Positions 5,244 to 6,546 of a stretch of DNA of 6,546 bases are shown here, piece after piece. Each line of letters begins with the position of its first letter. Position 1 is the first letter of the stretch. The notes under the pieces were generated by a model that made no database searches, was not told where the DNA came from, and saw nothing but the letters and a program-made list of their open reading frames with translations. Source of the DNA: Pseudomonadota bacterium (GTDB taxonomy: Bacteria > Pseudomonadota > Gammaproteobacteria > Burkholderiales > Sulfuriferulaceae); NCBI GenBank assembly GCA_021794855.1, contig JAJYPZ010000072.1:1-6546 (forward strand), read 5' to 3'. The translations under genes and the position numbers were made by a program.

Positions 5244-5884
5244 TGTCTCCTGCCGCTCGTACGCTGAGCGGGTTCGGCGTCGCGGCTGCGATGTTCGGTT
5301 ACGCCTTGCTCGCCAATTACACCAATCAATCCGGGAATGCGCCATTAGGCGTAGCCGTTGCCCTGGCCCCTTTACTTCTGGCGTTATTGCTGTTCGCCGG
5401 CCGATCGTCGCACCGGCTGCTCATGCTGTCGTTAATCACCATCGCGGGAACCGCAGCCATACTGGCGTGGCCCCTGCTGAAGCGGCACTACGGCTGGATA
5501 TACTGGATGGAACACGAGGCTTTGCAACTGACTTTGTTTGCGACGTTCGCCCGTACCCTGTTCGCCGGCCGCCAGCCCCTGTGCGCCCGTTACGCAGAAA
5601 TCATGCACGGTTCCCTGAACGAAGCCCATAGGCGTTATGCCCGCTCCGTCACGGTTGCTTGGGCGGTATTTTTCGGCATCATGATCGCCGTATCGACCAG
5701 CCTGTTTTTCCTGTTTCCATTGGGAATCTGGTCGATATTTTCCAACTTTGTTTTCCTGCCGCTGGTAGCACTCATGTTTATCGCCGAATTTGCGATCCGT
5801 AAACGCGTGCTGACCGACGTAGAACATACCGGCGTAATGGAAACAGTACGCACCTACCGGAAAATGCCGGGACAACTTCGTTAG
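5243..5884 (+). CDS. COG4648-type integral membrane protein of aryl-polyene-type cluster
   Basis: This 213-residue protein has about five or six membrane helices (roughly 8-25, 35-52, 58-76, 136-158 and 163-184, with a further hydrophobic stretch near 92-106). The central block MEHEALQLTLFATFARTLFA (89-108) and the following CARYAEIMHG (114-123) and VTVAWAVFF (136-144) are what I know as the conserved core of COG4648, a membrane family found between the ACP and the AMP-ligase in aryl polyene clusters. Its biochemical role is not known to me; the conserved His and Arg near the membrane are noteworthy. It begins in a TGATG overlap with the ACP gene and ends 14 bases before the ligase, so all three form one operon. 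Confidence 0.8.
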   Translation: MSPAARTLSGFGVAAAMFGYALLANYTNQSGNAPLGVAVALAPLLLALLLFAGRSSHRLLMLSLITIAGTAAILAWPLLKRHYGWIYWMEHEALQLTLFATFARTLFAGRQPLCARYAEIMHGSLNEAHRRYARSVTVAWAVFFGIMIAVSTSLFFLFPLGIWSIFSNFVFLPLVALMFIAEFAIRKRVLTDVEHTGVMETVRTYRKMPGQLR

Positions 5885-5898
5885 TCCGGTTATAGATT

Positions 5899-6546
5899 AT
5901 GCCCGATACTCCATTATTGTCGCATACCGCACCCGATCAAATCCTCGCCTGGCAACACGGCAAGCCTGTCACCGTCCGGCAATTTCTGGATGACGTTTAT
6001 CATCTGGCTGGCCATTTGCCCGCCGCAGCGCATATCCTGAATCTGTGCAGCGATCGCTATCATTTTGCCGTCGGGCTGGCTGCGTCGATAATACGAAAAA
6101 AAACCAGCCTGCTGCCGCCTTCTCTGGACCCGGCGAGGATCGATCAGCTCAAACAATATGCTCCCGATCTGTTCTGCCTGTGCGATAGCGGAGATTCTGC
6201 GCTGGATTTACCGCAATTCCGCTATTTGCCTGCGCCGGAAATTTCCGAAGTATGTCGGCCGATCCCCGAAGCCGATAACGATTTATGCATCGCGGTCGTC
6301 TTTACCTCGGGAACGACCGGCTTGCCGCAGGCGCACCGCAAAACCTGGGGGGTGCTCGCGCACAGCGCCAAAGCGGAAGCCGAACGCCTGGGGCTGTACG
6401 ACGACAGGCATTACGTCTTGCTCGGCACTGTGCCGCCGCAACATATGTACGGCCTGGAATCGACGATTATCATGGCGTGGCAAAGCGGCAACGCGCTTTG
6501 CCACGCTCATCCGTTTTATCCGGCCGATATCGCGCAAGCACTCGCG
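5899..6546 (+). CDS. AMP-forming acyl/aryl-acid ligase, N-terminal part (runs off the right edge)
   Basis: This frame gives 216 codons and is still open at the edge. It has the ANL-superfamily nucleotide-binding loop VVFTSGTTGLPQAHRKTWG (133-151) and the downstream core block GTVPPQHMYGLESTI (176-190), which matches the acyl-ACP ligases of aryl polyene clusters (ApeH type). In those pathways the enzyme adenylates a starter acid, such as a hydroxybenzoate-type acid, and passes it to the carrier protein. The usual lysine after the loop (TSGTTGxPK) is glutamine here, as I recall for this subfamily. The first 130 residues are short and divergent relative to ordinary acyl-CoA synthetases. The start ATG follows the membrane-protein stop by 14 bases but lacks a clear Shine-Dalgarno. 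The C-terminal domain and its catalytic lysine are outside the window. Confidence 0.88.
   Translation, partial: MPDTPLLSHTAPDQILAWQHGKPVTVRQFLDDVYHLAGHLPAAAHILNLCSDRYHFAVGLAASIIRKKTSLLPPSLDPARIDQLKQYAPDLFCLCDSGDSALDLPQFRYLPAPEISEVCRPIPEADNDLCIAVVFTSGTTGLPQAHRKTWGVLAHSAKAEAERLGLYDDRHYVLLGTVPPQHMYGLESTIIMAWQSGNALCHAHPFYPADIAQALA

Overview
The window looks like bacterial chromosome from a Gram-negative proteobacterium. The support is a cyclic beta-1,2-glucan synthetase, a DUF3311/MctP-type solute uptake pair, and the start of an aryl-polyene-type pigment/lipid cluster. This combination is common in gamma- and betaproteobacteria, and a methylotroph-like lineage is possible, but I cannot place the species from sequence alone.

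Layout. Positions 1-987 (minus) hold the N-terminal 329 codons of a very large cyclic beta-1,2-glucan synthetase; the rest lies off the left edge. A 373-base divergent intergenic region follows, with a perfect 13-bp direct repeat, an imperfect palindrome and a consensus -10 box. Positions 1361-3126 (plus) are a two-gene transport operon: a small DUF3311 membrane protein and a sodium:solute symporter of the MctP type. Convergent with it, positions 3263-3935 (minus) are a complete toxin-antitoxin operon in HigB-HigA order, with overlapping genes and a promoter placed so that the toxin message should have almost no leader.

Positions 3936-4970 are visibly AT-richer and hold no intact gene of ordinary size. 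On the minus strand I can rebuild one broken gene (about 4322-4958; two frameshifts and two in-frame stops; PIN-like by recollection). Next to it is a 75-codon C-terminal fragment with a HEPN-type R-x4-H motif. Together with the toxin-antitoxin pair, this reads as a decaying accessory/defence patch between two metabolic operons.

From 4971 to the right edge (plus) lies a tightly packed biosynthetic operon: an acyl carrier protein, a COG4648-type integral membrane protein, and the N-terminal 216 codons of an AMP-forming acyl/aryl-acid ligase. This order matches part of aryl polyene (flexirubin/xanthomonadin-like) clusters. The ligase would load an acid starter onto the carrier protein, and the genes beyond the right edge should encode ketosynthases, dehydratases, ketoreductase and acyltransferases. 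A good sigma70-like promoter for this operon sits inside the 5' end of the broken gene.

I found no tRNA, rRNA, CRISPR array, insertion sequence or clear intrinsic terminator.
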